Origin: CAVXYG01 sp963706835
Lineage (GTDB): Bacteria; Actinomycetota; Actinomycetes; S36-B12; GCA-2699445
Assembly: GCA_963706835.1 (NCBI GenBank)
Contig: CAVPOB010000040.1
Location: 124,001 to 188,000 of the forward strand
Length of the DNA: 64,000 nucleotides
Reading direction: 5' to 3'
Shown piece after piece: positions 1-8,554 of this stretch (positions within the stretch are counted from its first letter, which is position 1; the number at the start of each line of letters is the position of its first letter). The translations under genes and the position numbers were made by a program. The notes under the pieces were generated by a model that made no database searches, was not told the DNA's origin, and saw only the letters and a list, made by a program, of their open reading frames with translations.

Positions 1-47
1 GACGAGCAGCGGAGCGAACCTGGTCGGCAGAACCGCGGTGGTGCGCG

Positions 48-1373
48 TCACCGTAGGGACTCGGCCACCTGGAACGCCAGCTCCAGCGACTGGGCGCGGT
101 TCAACCGTGGGTCGCACGCCGTCTCGTAGCGCACATGCAGGCCGTCCTCGGCCACCCCTTCGGTGCCGCCGACGCACTCGGTGACGTCGTCGCCGGTGAG
201 TTCCACGTGCAGGCCGCCCGGGTGGGTGCCCAGCGAGCGGTGCACCTCGAAGAACCCCGCCACCTCATCGACGACATCGGTGAAGGATCGGGTCTTGTGG
301 CCGGACGCCGCGGTACGCGTATTGCCGTGCATCGGGTCGCAGACCCAGACCACCGGGTGCCCGGTATCGGCGACCCTGGCAACGATGTCCGGCAGCCGCT
401 CCCGCACCTGTCCCGCACCCATCCTCGTGATCAGGGTCAGCCGGCCCGGCACCCAATCCGGATCGAGCTTCTCGACCAACTCCACCACGTCGGCCGGATC
501 GGCCGTCGGGCCGATCTTCACCCCGATCGGGTTCTGGATGCGGGCGGCGAAATCGACGTGGGCCCCGTCGACCTGCCGGGTGCGCTCTCCGATCCACAAG
601 AAGTGGGCCGAGACGTCGTACGGGAGGCCGGATCGGGAGTCGATCCGCGTCAGCGCCCGCTCGTAGTCCAGCGAAAGGGCCTCGTGTCCGGCGAAGAACT
701 CCACACGGTGGAACTCCTCCGGATCGGCACCGCACGCCTTCATGAAGCCGAGGGCCCGATCGATGTCGCCGGCCATCCGCTCGTAGCGCCGCCCAGCGCT
801 GGTCGCCCGCACGAAGTCCTGATTCCAGGTGTGGACATGGCGCAGGTCGGCGTAGCCGCCCTGGGTGAAGGCTCGGACCAGGTTCAGCGCCGCAGAAGAG
901 GCGTGGTACACCTCCACGAGTCGCTGCGCGTCCGGGCGCCGGGACTGCGGGGTGAAGGCGAGATCGTTCACCGCGTCGCCGTAGTAGGACGGCAGTTGGA
1001 CCCCGTCTCGGGTCTCCACCGGCGAGGATCGCGGCTTGAAGTACTGGCCGGCGACGCGACCGATCTTCACCACCGGCATCTGGGCGCCGTAGGTCAGCAC
1101 GACGGCCATCTGCAGCACCGTCTTCAGCCGAGCCCGGATGGAGTCGGCGGTATTGGCCGCGAACGTCTCGGCGCAGTCACCGGCCATCAGCACGAAGGCC
1201 TCACCGCGTTCGGCAGCCGCGAGCCGCTCGCGCAGGTCGTCGCACTCCCCGGCGAACACCAGCGGCGGCAGTGCCCGCAGGCGCTCCGCGGCTGCCGCCA
1301 CTTCCGACGGATCGGGCCAGGGGATCTGCTGGGCCACGGGCAGTTCGGGCCACATCAACTCTGTGGTGGACAT
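48..1373 (-). CDS. aroG: Class II (plant-type) DAHP synthase
   Basis: A 441-residue enzyme that condenses phosphoenolpyruvate with erythrose-4-phosphate, the first step of the cytoplasmic shikimate pathway. Seen: the AGDCAE motif with the expected metal-binding Cys at residue 67, the conserved IGRVAGQYFKPRSSP block near residue 105, a CDPMHGNT segment with the metal-ligand His, ELTGDD with the Glu, and a C-terminal CDPRLN with the Asp. Length fits the class II family (about 450-475). The ATG lies 4 nt beyond the pafC stop with GAGG just upstream, so it is probably the last gene of a pafB-pafC-aroG transcript, an unusual arrangement. In mycobacteria this class is feedback-regulated by aromatic amino acids; regulation here is inferred. 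Confidence 0.95.
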   Translation of the reverse strand: MSTTELMWPELPVAQQIPWPDPSEVAAAAERLRALPPLVFAGECDDLRERLAAAERGEAFVLMAGDCAETFAANTADSIRARLKTVLQMAVVLTYGAQMPVVKIGRVAGQYFKPRSSPVETRDGVQLPSYYGDAVNDLAFTPQSRRPDAQRLVEVYHASSAALNLVRAFTQGGYADLRHVHTWNQDFVRATSAGRRYERMAGDIDRALGFMKACGADPEEFHRVEFFAGHEALSLDYERALTRIDSRSGLPYDVSAHFLWIGERTRQVDGAHVDFAARIQNPIGVKIGPTADPADVVELVEKLDPDWVPGRLTLITRMGAGQVRERLPDIVARVADTGHPVVWVCDPMHGNTRTAASGHKTRSFTDVVDEVAGFFEVHRSLGTHPGGLHVELTGDDVTECVGGTEGVAEDGLHVRYETACDPRLNRAQSLELAFQVAESLR

Positions 1374-1377
1374 CGCC

Positions 1378-2361
1378 TCATGGTATTGCGAATCCGTGGT
1401 GGGCCAGTAATCGTGCAGCGTGCTGGTTGATCTGCGGAGCCAGTTCGCGGTGCGACATGAGCATCCCCGCCCCCATGGCTGGGGCCAGGATCAGCGCCAG
1501 CCGAGCCGCGTACGGTGGGGACAGTTGCACGACCTCGGTAACGGTGTCGGCATCGGCATTCAGCGGCGCGGCGGCATCGGCCTGCGACCCCACGGCCCAT
1601 GCGACCCGCTGCGGTAGGGAGACCTCCACCCGGATGCGGGCCCGGTTCTCGGCGATGATCTGCTCGATACCGTCGGGGACCGTGAACGACTCCGGCAGCA
1701 CTTCGACATCGGAAACGATGTTCGCCAGCAGAAAGGTGCGGGGCGCCCCCGCTGCATCCAGTGGACCGGCGTCCAACTCCCAGCCGCGCGAGGTCCGCAG
1801 CAAGCGGTACGGATCGACCTCGCGGTCGGAGACCCCCGGCCGCCATTGCCGGGCGTAGCGGAAGCGCAGCCGCTGCCGGTGCTCGATGGCTTCGCGGATT
1901 CGGGCGACCTGCTCGGCGCCGGGCTCCGGGTCTGCCGGCGGACCCTCCAGCCACTTGTTCGCGAGCACCTCCAGCGCTGAGTCCAGCACCTCGTTGTCCG
2001 GCTCGTAGTCCAGCAGCAGCCGCCCCGCCCGCCAGATCCTTGCCATGTCCTCCACGGTCAGCCGAACGACCCCCAGATCGGCCAGCGCGTCCGGATCGGT
2101 CAGGGCGATCATCTCCGCGGTGCTCGGGTCATCCTCCTGGCCGCTCGGCGACAGCCAGGCGATCCCCGGCAACTGGTAATGCTCAGAAGCGGCAGGCTCA
2201 GCGGTGTAGTAGGCGAGGATCTCGGTGCGCAGGTCCCCCGCGTCGGCGCCCAACTCGGCGGCCAACTGCCCCAGCGGGAGCCCGTCGGGGTAGTACCGCA
2301 GGATCTCCAGGGCGTCCAGGATTCTGGTGTAGCGACGGACGAAGCCGGGCACCGATGCCAT
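1378..2361 (-). CDS. pafC: WYL-domain transcriptional regulator PafC
   Basis: A 327-residue protein with an N-terminal winged-helix region (about residues 1-75), a linker, and a WYL domain (about 150-235) including RLRFRYARQWRPG and the YRLLRTSRGWEL strand, followed by the WCX extension. PafC pairs with PafB to form an activator of the mycobacterial LexA-independent DNA-damage response. The start overlaps the pafB stop as TGATG, so the two are translationally coupled. No proteasome or pupylation gene is visible nearby, whereas in mycobacteria pafBC follow pafA. Family placement is firm; the PafC rather than PafB label rests on gene order and similarity of pattern. Confidence 0.85.
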   Translation of the reverse strand: MASVPGFVRRYTRILDALEILRYYPDGLPLGQLAAELGADAGDLRTEILAYYTAEPAASEHYQLPGIAWLSPSGQEDDPSTAEMIALTDPDALADLGVVRLTVEDMARIWRAGRLLLDYEPDNEVLDSALEVLANKWLEGPPADPEPGAEQVARIREAIEHRQRLRFRYARQWRPGVSDREVDPYRLLRTSRGWELDAGPLDAAGAPRTFLLANIVSDVEVLPESFTVPDGIEQIIAENRARIRVEVSLPQRVAWAVGSQADAAAPLNADADTVTEVVQLSPPYAARLALILAPAMGAGMLMSHRELAPQINQHAARLLAHHGFAIP

Positions 2362-3287
2362 CAGTCGACCTCCATGAGCGCATGGAGCATGTCTGCCACG
2401 GTCGCGCGGATGCGATCATCGCCCAGCAGCGTCACCCGTTCGTCGAGCCGCAGCAGCCGGACGGCGAAGTTCAGATGGTTGGTGACGCGGTACTCCAGGA
2501 TCTCCGTGGCCTCCCCCGCCACGACGGGGCCGGGCTTGGCGGTCAGCGGATGGTGCAGTTCCGCATCCACCTGCTGGCGGAATCGGATCGGGACCTGTAG
2601 CACTCCTGAGGCCGGCTCATCGATCTCGAAGCGCAGCGGATCCAGGGTCGGACGAGTCGCGCGCACCGGCGGGGTCGCCGTCTTGGGGTGACCGATCTGG
2701 ACCGTCGCCATCCGCTGCAAGCTGTACCCCTTCGCGATGCCGCTCTCCTGCTCCCAGCCCTCCAGGACCCATCCGCGGCGGGCCACTCGCAACCCGTAGG
2801 GGTGCACCGTCCGCGCCCGTCCGGCGTAATCGAACTTCACAACCGCCTTCGTGCTGACGGCGCGCTGCACTTCGCCGAGCACGGCGGGCACCGCGAGATC
2901 CTCGATCACGGGCCCGCTCGCCGGACCCGCGCTGGCGGGATCAGCCACGAGGCGTTCGAACCGACCGCCGCCGACCAGGACGGCGGCCCGCTGCAACTGG
3001 AACAGCTCTGCCGGCTCGAAGGCGACGCGGATGCGGTCGTCCCCGGGCCGCAGCACGTACCGAGCGTCTGCACCCTCCGCTGCGATGTTGTCGATGACGC
3101 AGCCGACGTCACGCAGGTTCCTCAGATCCCGGCCCAGCATGTCGCGCTGACTGTTGGGCGTGCCTTTGTACGCGCCGACCCGCTCGATCAGCGCGTTCAC
3201 CGCGATCCCCTGCACCGGATGCTCGGCCAGCACCTGCAGCAGAGCGATGATCCGCTGCATCGCTTCCGTGTTGCTACCGGCTGCCAT
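2361..3287 (-). CDS. pafB: WYL-domain transcriptional regulator PafB
   Basis: A 308-residue paralogue and partner of PafC. I chose the ATG at 3287 because GGGAGGGAGG lies directly upstream; reading on to a further upstream ATG adds residues without family character. The N-terminus (TEAMQRIIALLQVLAEHP) is the typical HTH of this family, followed by a WYL domain near residues 165-240 (KFDYAGRARTVHPYGL, RGWVLEGWEQ). It is the first gene of the pafB-pafC-aroG unit and is transcribed away from the small Lys-rich gene at 3470. The AT-rich palindrome between them could control both. Confidence 0.85.
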   Translation of the reverse strand: MAAGSNTEAMQRIIALLQVLAEHPVQGIAVNALIERVGAYKGTPNSQRDMLGRDLRNLRDVGCVIDNIAAEGADARYVLRPGDDRIRVAFEPAELFQLQRAAVLVGGGRFERLVADPASAGPASGPVIEDLAVPAVLGEVQRAVSTKAVVKFDYAGRARTVHPYGLRVARRGWVLEGWEQESGIAKGYSLQRMATVQIGHPKTATPPVRATRPTLDPLRFEIDEPASGVLQVPIRFRQQVDAELHHPLTAKPGPVVAGEATEILEYRVTNHLNFAVRLLRLDERVTLLGDDRIRATVADMLHALMEVD

Positions 3288-3397
3288 GGCCCTCCCTCCC
3301 GCTAGCCGGAGCCTACGCGCTTCGGCGACACGGCCGCCCGTCAACGGCACCGGCGCGGCGACGGCTTGCGCTGTGGCCGGGATCACACGGGAACAAC

Positions 3398-3413
3398 TTG
3401 TGTATATGCACAA
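3398..3413. promoter_or_regulatory. 16-bp AT-rich palindrome in a divergent promoter region
   Basis: TTGTGTATATGCACAA is a near-perfect dyad (TTGTG..CACAA) in the only strongly AT-rich stretch between pafB and the small gene at 3470. The heptamer ACAACTT also occurs on both sides of its centre. Position and symmetry suggest an operator or overlapping promoter elements; no known motif was matched. Confidence 0.35.
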
Positions 3414-3469
3414 CTTTCGGTCTACTAGAGATGCGCAGCCAGCGCCCAACCGAAGCGAAGGAGCACCAC

Positions 3470-3595
3470 ATGTACTCGGCGAAGATCCTCGGCAACAGCG
3501 GCAACGATGTCACCAACCAGTCCACCGCCAAGGCGCAGTTCGAGTCCGCCGTCAAGGCGAAGAAGTCGTTCTCGCAGAAGCCGGCCAAGAAGTGA
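3470..3595 (+). CDS. Small Lys-rich hypothetical protein (41 aa)
   Basis: A 41-residue ORF starting at ATG 3470, preceded by the strong ribosome-binding site GAAGGAG. It is hydrophilic, with no signal peptide or membrane segment; the N-terminal half is Asn/Ser/Thr-rich and the tail (AVKAKKSFSQKPAKK) is strongly basic. It has its own AT-rich upstream region and a strong terminator 43 nt after the stop, which supports a real, independently transcribed gene. I do not recognise the family; a nucleic-acid-binding role is only a guess from charge. Confidence 0.6.
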   Translation: MYSAKILGNSGNDVTNQSTAKAQFESAVKAKKSFSQKPAKK

Positions 3596-3638
3596 GTTCC
3601 GGCCGAACCAGCCGCGCACAGCGCGGCGGCCGACGGTT

Positions 3639-3692
3639 CGAAACGGCGTGATCGCAGGGCACAGTCCCCGCCGATCGCGCCGTTTCGTGTTG
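3639..3692. terminator. Strong bidirectional terminator hairpin
   Basis: CGAAACGGCGTGATCG (3639-3654) pairs with CGATCGCGCCGTTTCG (3672-3687), a 16-bp stem with one G-U pair and a 17-nt loop, followed by TGTTGT. It sits between the convergent small gene (ends 3595) and the histidine phosphatase (ends 3708), so it can serve both. Confidence 0.8.
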
Positions 3693-3707
3693 TCGGTCCC
3701 CGCAGCC

Positions 3708-4391
3708 TCAGGTGACCAGATCGGGAGCCAGATGCACGATCCGGTTGTGGAAATGCATCTTCCAGTCGGGCCGGTTCGGCGAAGGCAGGAACTCCAGGTG
3801 CGTCATCCCGGTGTTGCTCGTTTCCACCGCGACCACGCTCCACGGACCCTTCTCGAAGACGTACTCCAGGAATGCTTCGATCACGCCCGCGTGGCAGACC
3901 ACGACGACCACGTGCTCGGCGTGGTCTGCTGCCTCCGCAAGATGCTGCATCGTGCGGCTCACCCCGCGCGGCGGCATGGGCAGCAGCGACTCGATGAAAG
4001 AGCCCACCCGGGCCCGCAGCTGCATCCAGGACTCGCCGTCCACCGTCACCGGCTCGTAGGGGCGCAGCGTCCCCCACATCTCCGGCAGATACGGCTGCAG
4101 GTGCGCTTCGTCGATCGGCGAGCCGTCGGGGTGCACCGTCCCGATCTCGCGGATGCGATCGTCCCGCTCAACCGCCACGCCGATGCTCTCCGCAATCACC
4201 GCGGCCGTTTGCGCGGCCCGTTGCACCGAACTGGCGATCAGGCGATCCACGTGCAGGGAGTCGGCGATGTAGTCCGCGACTGCCGCAGCCTGGGCGCGCC
4301 CGATGTCCGTCAGCGGCTCGTCACGATGACTCGCGGTCAGATCCGTCAGGTTGACGTGGCTCTGACCGTGCCGGACCAAGTAGATGTGCAT
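3708..4391 (-). CDS. Histidine phosphatase (phosphoglycerate-mutase superfamily)
   Basis: A 227-residue cytoplasmic protein. The N-terminal LVRHGQS carries the catalytic RHG triad; the second catalytic His is in VVCHAGVIEAF (about residue 165), and the acidic residue is near IREIGTVHPDGSP. Length matches broad-specificity 2H phosphatases of the CobC/GpmB type. No pathway neighbour suggests a substrate. It is monocistronic between the terminator at 3639 and the convergent-running hydrolase upstream. Confidence 0.85.
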   Translation of the reverse strand: MHIYLVRHGQSHVNLTDLTASHRDEPLTDIGRAQAAAVADYIADSLHVDRLIASSVQRAAQTAAVIAESIGVAVERDDRIREIGTVHPDGSPIDEAHLQPYLPEMWGTLRPYEPVTVDGESWMQLRARVGSFIESLLPMPPRGVSRTMQHLAEAADHAEHVVVVVCHAGVIEAFLEYVFEKGPWSVVAVETSNTGMTHLEFLPSPNRPDWKMHFHNRIVHLAPDLVT

Positions 4392-4428
4392 TGCAGCGAT
4401 GGTATCGGGACCGTCCGGCGCCCCGGGC

Positions 4429-5913
4429 TCAGCGCGGCAGCGCCGCGACCACGTCCGCCATCAGTTGGCAGGAGTCGAACTGATCGCTGTCGAAGGTCCA
4501 GCCCAGCCGGACGATGACGGCGTCCCGAGACGGGATCATGGCCACCAACTGCCCCCAATGGCCCTCCATCGAGACGGTGTCCACCGGGATGCCGGGGGTG
4601 TTGCGGCACTCCCCGCCCACCGGATCGGCCGGGATCCAGGTCTGCGCCCCGTAGCCGGCGCCCTCGCCTTCCGGCAGCGCCCGGGTACCGGCCAGCTCCA
4701 GCCAGCCCGGCGGCAGCACCTGCTCGCCCTGCCAGGACCCGTCCTGCAGCATCAACTCCCCGAGGCGGGCCCAATCGGTGACGCTGGCCCAGAGGTAGGA
4801 GGACCCGACCCAGGTGCCCACCGTGTCGGTCTCCAGCGTGGCGGATGTGACGCCGATCGGCTCGAACAGCGCCGTCTGCGGGTACTGCCAGTAGGCCTCG
4901 TCGGTGTCGAACTGGGCCTGCACGACGGCGGCGAGGATGTTCGACACGGCGCTGAGGTACTCCCACGTGGTGCCCGGCGTATGGGCCAACGGATAGTCCG
5001 CGGCCCAGCCGGCCATGCTGGGCTCTCCGTTCAGCATCTGCACCACCGGGTCCCACGGGTTGTAGCCCTCATCGATCTCCAGGCCGGATACCATGTAGAG
5101 CAGGTCCGAGATGGTGATCTGCGCTCGGTCGTCCTCGCGCCACTCCGCCACCCAATCCGGCTCCCGGCCGGCAGGGAACGCATCCACGACCGGGGTGTCG
5201 ATCGCTAGCCCCACTTCGGCGAACCGCTGGTGGGCGAGCATCGCGGCGACGGTCTTGGTCATGGACCAGCCGTGCAAGGCGACCCCGCCAGCGAACTCCG
5301 GCGCCTCCGCCAACGCCAACAGGCGGCCGTCCTGCACGACGGCGACGCCGCGGGTGTTCGCCGCCTCCGCGTCGCCGGCACCGATCATCGCAGCCGCCAC
5401 CACCGCGTCGAGTTCATCCGTGCCGCCCACCGCGACGCCGTCCCCCGCGGGCCACTCGGCACCGCCCTGCGACGTCGGCTCATAAGGAAGTGCTACGGGG
5501 TTCGGGTCCGCATCCAGCACACAGCCGCGATCCGGCAGCAGCGCCGCGGTCCGCTCGAACAGCCCCCGGACGGAGGCAGTCGCCGATCGCTGCTCCCTGT
5601 CGATCGAGACCGACACAGCGGTAAACGCCTGGCTGGCCCCGGCCAGGTCCTCCTCAAGGAGCGCCTCCGCCGGTTCGTCGCGGCCTGCGACAAACGCCGC
5701 TGAGCACACAGCCTTCGCCGCCATGCCCGGAGCGTTCGAGGGAATGTTGTAGAAGGCAAGGAACCCGACCGCGGCCATGATCGCGATGAGCACGATGACC
5801 AGCAGCGTGAGCAGGATGCCGACGATCCACTGCATGGCTCGCGATTCACGCTTGGCAGGTGCGGTGTTGGCGCTGATGATCCACTCCTTCGCCCCAGTGC
5901 CCCGCTCCATCAT
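4429..5913 (-). CDS. Membrane-anchored serine hydrolase (beta-lactamase/NylB-like)
   Basis: About 494 residues. A short basic N-terminus is followed by one membrane segment (WIVGILLTLLVIVLIAIMAAVGFLAFY) and then a class C beta-lactamase-like domain. The nucleophile motif is SMTK (near residue 217), the Tyr motif is WEYLSAVSN, and a GHWGQ segment supplies an H-x-G in place of a KTG triad, the pattern of EstB/NylB esterases and amide hydrolases rather than true beta-lactamases. Start is uncertain: 5913 and 5910 are adjacent ATGs with weak RBS, and ATG 5835 begins just before the membrane anchor. It is divergent from the ABC-F gene. Confidence 0.8.
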   Translation of the reverse strand: MMERGTGAKEWIISANTAPAKRESRAMQWIVGILLTLLVIVLIAIMAAVGFLAFYNIPSNAPGMAAKAVCSAAFVAGRDEPAEALLEEDLAGASQAFTAVSVSIDREQRSATASVRGLFERTAALLPDRGCVLDADPNPVALPYEPTSQGGAEWPAGDGVAVGGTDELDAVVAAAMIGAGDAEAANTRGVAVVQDGRLLALAEAPEFAGGVALHGWSMTKTVAAMLAHQRFAEVGLAIDTPVVDAFPAGREPDWVAEWREDDRAQITISDLLYMVSGLEIDEGYNPWDPVVQMLNGEPSMAGWAADYPLAHTPGTTWEYLSAVSNILAAVVQAQFDTDEAYWQYPQTALFEPIGVTSATLETDTVGTWVGSSYLWASVTDWARLGELMLQDGSWQGEQVLPPGWLELAGTRALPEGEGAGYGAQTWIPADPVGGECRNTPGIPVDTVSMEGHWGQLVAMIPSRDAVIVRLGWTFDSDQFDSCQLMADVVAALPR

Positions 5914-5985
5914 GCCGCCACTCGCGGCCCATCGCCTCGACATCCGTCGTTCGGTTTCCACCGCTTCAGCGGTCACAATGCCCGT

Positions 5986-7776
5986 GTGCCGCCACTGCTC
6001 ACCGCCGACGCCGTCACCGTCACCAAAGGCCCCCATCGAATCCTGACCGAGGTATCGCTCGGCCTGCACGAAGGGGACCGAGTCGGCGTCGTGGGGCGCA
6101 ACGGCGGGGGCAAATCCACCCTGCTGAGGCTGCTCGCCGGCAGCGACGACCCCGACTCCGGCCGCGTGGCCCGCCGGTCGGGGGCGACCACCGCCCTGGT
6201 CTCCCAGTCCGACGAACTGCCTGCCGGTCCGGTCGGCCAGGTCGTCGTAGGCAGCGCTGCCCGGCACGAATGGGCCAGCGACGCTCGCGTCCGCGACATC
6301 CTGGCGGGCCTCCTCGGCGGTACCGAGGCGCCGGATCTGCCACAAGGCCTGGCCACTTCGACCACAGCCCTCAGCGGTGGGCAGGCTCGGCGGGTCGCGC
6401 TGGCCGCGGCATTGGTTGGAGACCCGGACGTGCTGCTGCTCGATGAACCCACGAACCATCTGGACCTGGCAGGGGTCGCATGGCTGGCTCGACACCTCGT
6501 CGATCGTCGGGGCAGCAGCGCATTGGCGGTGGCCACCCACGACCGATGGTTCCTCGATGCCGTGACGGTGCGCACCTGGGAGGTCGGGCGACAGAGCGTC
6601 GAAGCCTACGAAGGCGGGTACGCCGCGTACGTGCTGGCGAAGGCGGAGCGAGAGCGCGCCTCGGCGGCAACGGCGGCACGGCGGGCGAATCTGCTGCGCA
6701 AGGAGCTGGCCTGGCTGCAGCGCGGCGCTCCAGCCCGGACCAGCAAACCGAAGTTCCGGCTCGATGCCGCCGCAGCGCTGATCGGCGACGAACCGGATCC
6801 GCGCGACCGGCTCGCATTGCGGCGTGTCGCCTCCGCCCGGCTCGGCAAGACGGTCGTGGAACTCGACGATGTCACCGTTCGGCCGGCTGCTGGCAGTGAC
6901 CCGGTGCTGTCCCACCTCACCTGGGGGCTCGGCCCCGGCGACCGCGTGGGCCTGCTCGGGCGCAACGGGGCCGGCAAGACCACGCTGCTGCGCCTGCTGC
7001 TGGGAAGCGACGCCGTCGTGCACACCGGGTCGGTCCGGCGCGGCGCGACCGTCGTGACGGGGCTGCTCGACCAGCGCATCGATCTGCCGGATCCGCAGGA
7101 TCGGGTCCTGCCGTGGCTGGAGCGATCCGCTGCGCGCGTGGTCGTCACGACCGGGGAGGAGCTCACCGCCTCCCAACTGCTGGAGGAGTTCGGGTTCACC
7201 GGGGACGCGGCCTGGCGGCGGCTCGGGGATCTGTCCGGGGGCGAGTTGCGGCGCCTGCATATGCTCCGGCTGCTGCTGGGCGGCCCGAACGTGCTGCTGC
7301 TCGATGAGCCGACCAACGATCTGGATGTCGAGACGCTGACCGTGCTGGAGAACCTGCTGGACCGCTGGCCGGGCACCTTGCTCGTGGTGTCGCACGACCG
7401 CTACTTCCTGGAGCGCGTCTGCGACGACTTCTGGGCTATGCCGGGCGACGGCACGCTGCAGCACCGTCCGGGCGGGATCGACACCTACCTGCAGGATGCG
7501 GGTGCAGCCGCAACCGCCCGGGCCACTTCCCCGCAGCCGGGCACGGCCGGCTCGACCGACTCCACGGCAGCGCTCGACCGAGCCCGGCGCAAAGACCTGG
7601 CGCGCATCGAACGGGCCATGGACCGCGCCCAGCAGGCGATCGACGCGCTGCACGGGCAGATGTCGCTGGCCGCGACAGATGCGGCGGCGCTGGCCGACCT
7701 GGGCCGCCGCCTCAGCGCAGCCGAGCAGGCGCTGGCGGACCTGGAGGATGAGTGGTTGCAGCTCGCGGCGGACTGA
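5986..7776 (+). CDS. ABC-F family ATPase
   Basis: A 596-residue duplicated ATPase without membrane domains. First nucleotide-binding domain: Walker A GRNGGGKST (37-45), signature LSGGQARR, Walker B LLLDEPTNHLDL. Second domain: GRNGAGKTT, LSGGELRRLHM, LLLDEPTNDLDV. An Arg/Ala-rich interdomain linker and a C-terminal helical tail (RARRKDLARIERAMDRAQQ...) give the ABC-F layout. ABC-F proteins act on the ribosome (EttA/Uup-like translation factors or antibiotic-resistance factors); which applies here cannot be told. It starts at GTG 5986. The next gene begins 25 nt after its stop. Confidence 0.92.
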   Translation: MPPLLTADAVTVTKGPHRILTEVSLGLHEGDRVGVVGRNGGGKSTLLRLLAGSDDPDSGRVARRSGATTALVSQSDELPAGPVGQVVVGSAARHEWASDARVRDILAGLLGGTEAPDLPQGLATSTTALSGGQARRVALAAALVGDPDVLLLDEPTNHLDLAGVAWLARHLVDRRGSSALAVATHDRWFLDAVTVRTWEVGRQSVEAYEGGYAAYVLAKAERERASAATAARRANLLRKELAWLQRGAPARTSKPKFRLDAAAALIGDEPDPRDRLALRRVASARLGKTVVELDDVTVRPAAGSDPVLSHLTWGLGPGDRVGLLGRNGAGKTTLLRLLLGSDAVVHTGSVRRGATVVTGLLDQRIDLPDPQDRVLPWLERSAARVVVTTGEELTASQLLEEFGFTGDAAWRRLGDLSGGELRRLHMLRLLLGGPNVLLLDEPTNDLDVETLTVLENLLDRWPGTLLVVSHDRYFLERVCDDFWAMPGDGTLQHRPGGIDTYLQDAGAAATARATSPQPGTAGSTDSTAALDRARRKDLARIERAMDRAQQAIDALHGQMSLAATDAAALADLGRRLSAAEQALADLEDEWLQLAAD

Positions 7777-7801
7777 GCCGAGGTCGCCTACGCTGGCGCT
7801 G

Positions 7802-8425
7802 ATGGCCAGATACTTCGACGTCCACCCCGTCGATCCGCAACCGCGCAGCATCGCCACGGTCGCGGCCATGCTGCGCGACGATGCCGTCATCGCCTACCCC
7901 ACCGACTCCGGCTACGCCCTCGGCTGCCGGCTGGACAGCGCCAGCGGACGGGAGCGCATCAGGGCGCTGCGCGGCCTCGGGGAGCGGCACGAGTTCACAC
8001 TGGTATGTGCCGACATGGCCCAGGTCGGCACATTCGTGCGGATGGACAACGCAGTGTTCCGCGCCGTCAAGGCAGCCACCCCCGGCGCCTACACCTTCAT
8101 CCTCCCGGCGACGGCTGAGGTCCCGCGCCGCATGGCGCATCCGAAGAAGCGGACGGTGGGCGTGAGGATCCCGCGCAACGCCGTCGTTGCCGCCCTCCTT
8201 CGCGAGCTAGGCGAGCCGCTGCTGTCCAGCACGCTGCGCCTGCCCGGCGAAACCGAGCCCATGACCGAGGGGTGGCTGGTCAAGGAGGAACTCGACACCC
8301 AGATCGACGCGGTGATCGACTCCGGCGAGTGCGGTCGGGAGCCGACCACGGTCGTCGACTTCACCGAGGGGCACCCGGTGATCACCCGACGCGGCGGCGG
8401 GGATCTCGCACCGTTCGAGGAGTAG
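7802..8425 (+). CDS. Sua5/YciO/YrdC-family protein (YciO type)
   Basis: A 207-residue YrdC-fold protein. The opening RYFDVHPVDPQPRSI and the lack of the extra Sua5 domain are typical of the YciO branch. The nucleotide-binding core includes IAYPTDSGYALGC, the KAATPGAYTFILPA strand and KRTVGVRIPRN. YrdC/Sua5 enzymes make threonylcarbamoyl-AMP for the t6A37 tRNA modification; YciO proteins are related, but their in-vivo role is less certain. ATG 7802 was chosen because the family N-terminus begins here. It follows the ABC-F gene closely, so the two may be co-transcribed. Confidence 0.88.
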   Translation: MARYFDVHPVDPQPRSIATVAAMLRDDAVIAYPTDSGYALGCRLDSASGRERIRALRGLGERHEFTLVCADMAQVGTFVRMDNAVFRAVKAATPGAYTFILPATAEVPRRMAHPKKRTVGVRIPRNAVVAALLRELGEPLLSSTLRLPGETEPMTEGWLVKEELDTQIDAVIDSGECGREPTTVVDFTEGHPVITRRGGGDLAPFEE

Positions 8426-8522
8426 GCGGGACCGGCCCCGGGCCCCGGCACGGTATCCCCTTCCCACCTCGCCGCCGCTCTCGGGCCGCTGCGATGGCAC
8501 CGCCGCCCGAAACCCTTGGTGG

Positions 8523-8545
8523 TGCGTTCCCGCCGCGGGGACGCA
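8523..8545. terminator. Hairpin between convergent genes
   Basis: TGCGTTCCC and GGGGACGCA form a 9-bp stem (one wobble) around GCCGC, between the convergent YciO gene and pfkA. No U-tract is evident, so terminator function is inferred from position. Confidence 0.4.
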
Positions 8546-8554
8546 TCAGACGGG

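Noticed and set aside
4429..5913. True class C beta-lactamase
   Set aside because: Motifs are SMTK, YLSAVSN and HWG, the NylB/EstB-type pattern; KTG is missing.
4429..7890. A 1153-residue protein on the minus strand
   Set aside because: Its first 650 or so residues are antisense to the ABC-F gene; only the part from about 5913 downward has the hydrolase and its membrane anchor.
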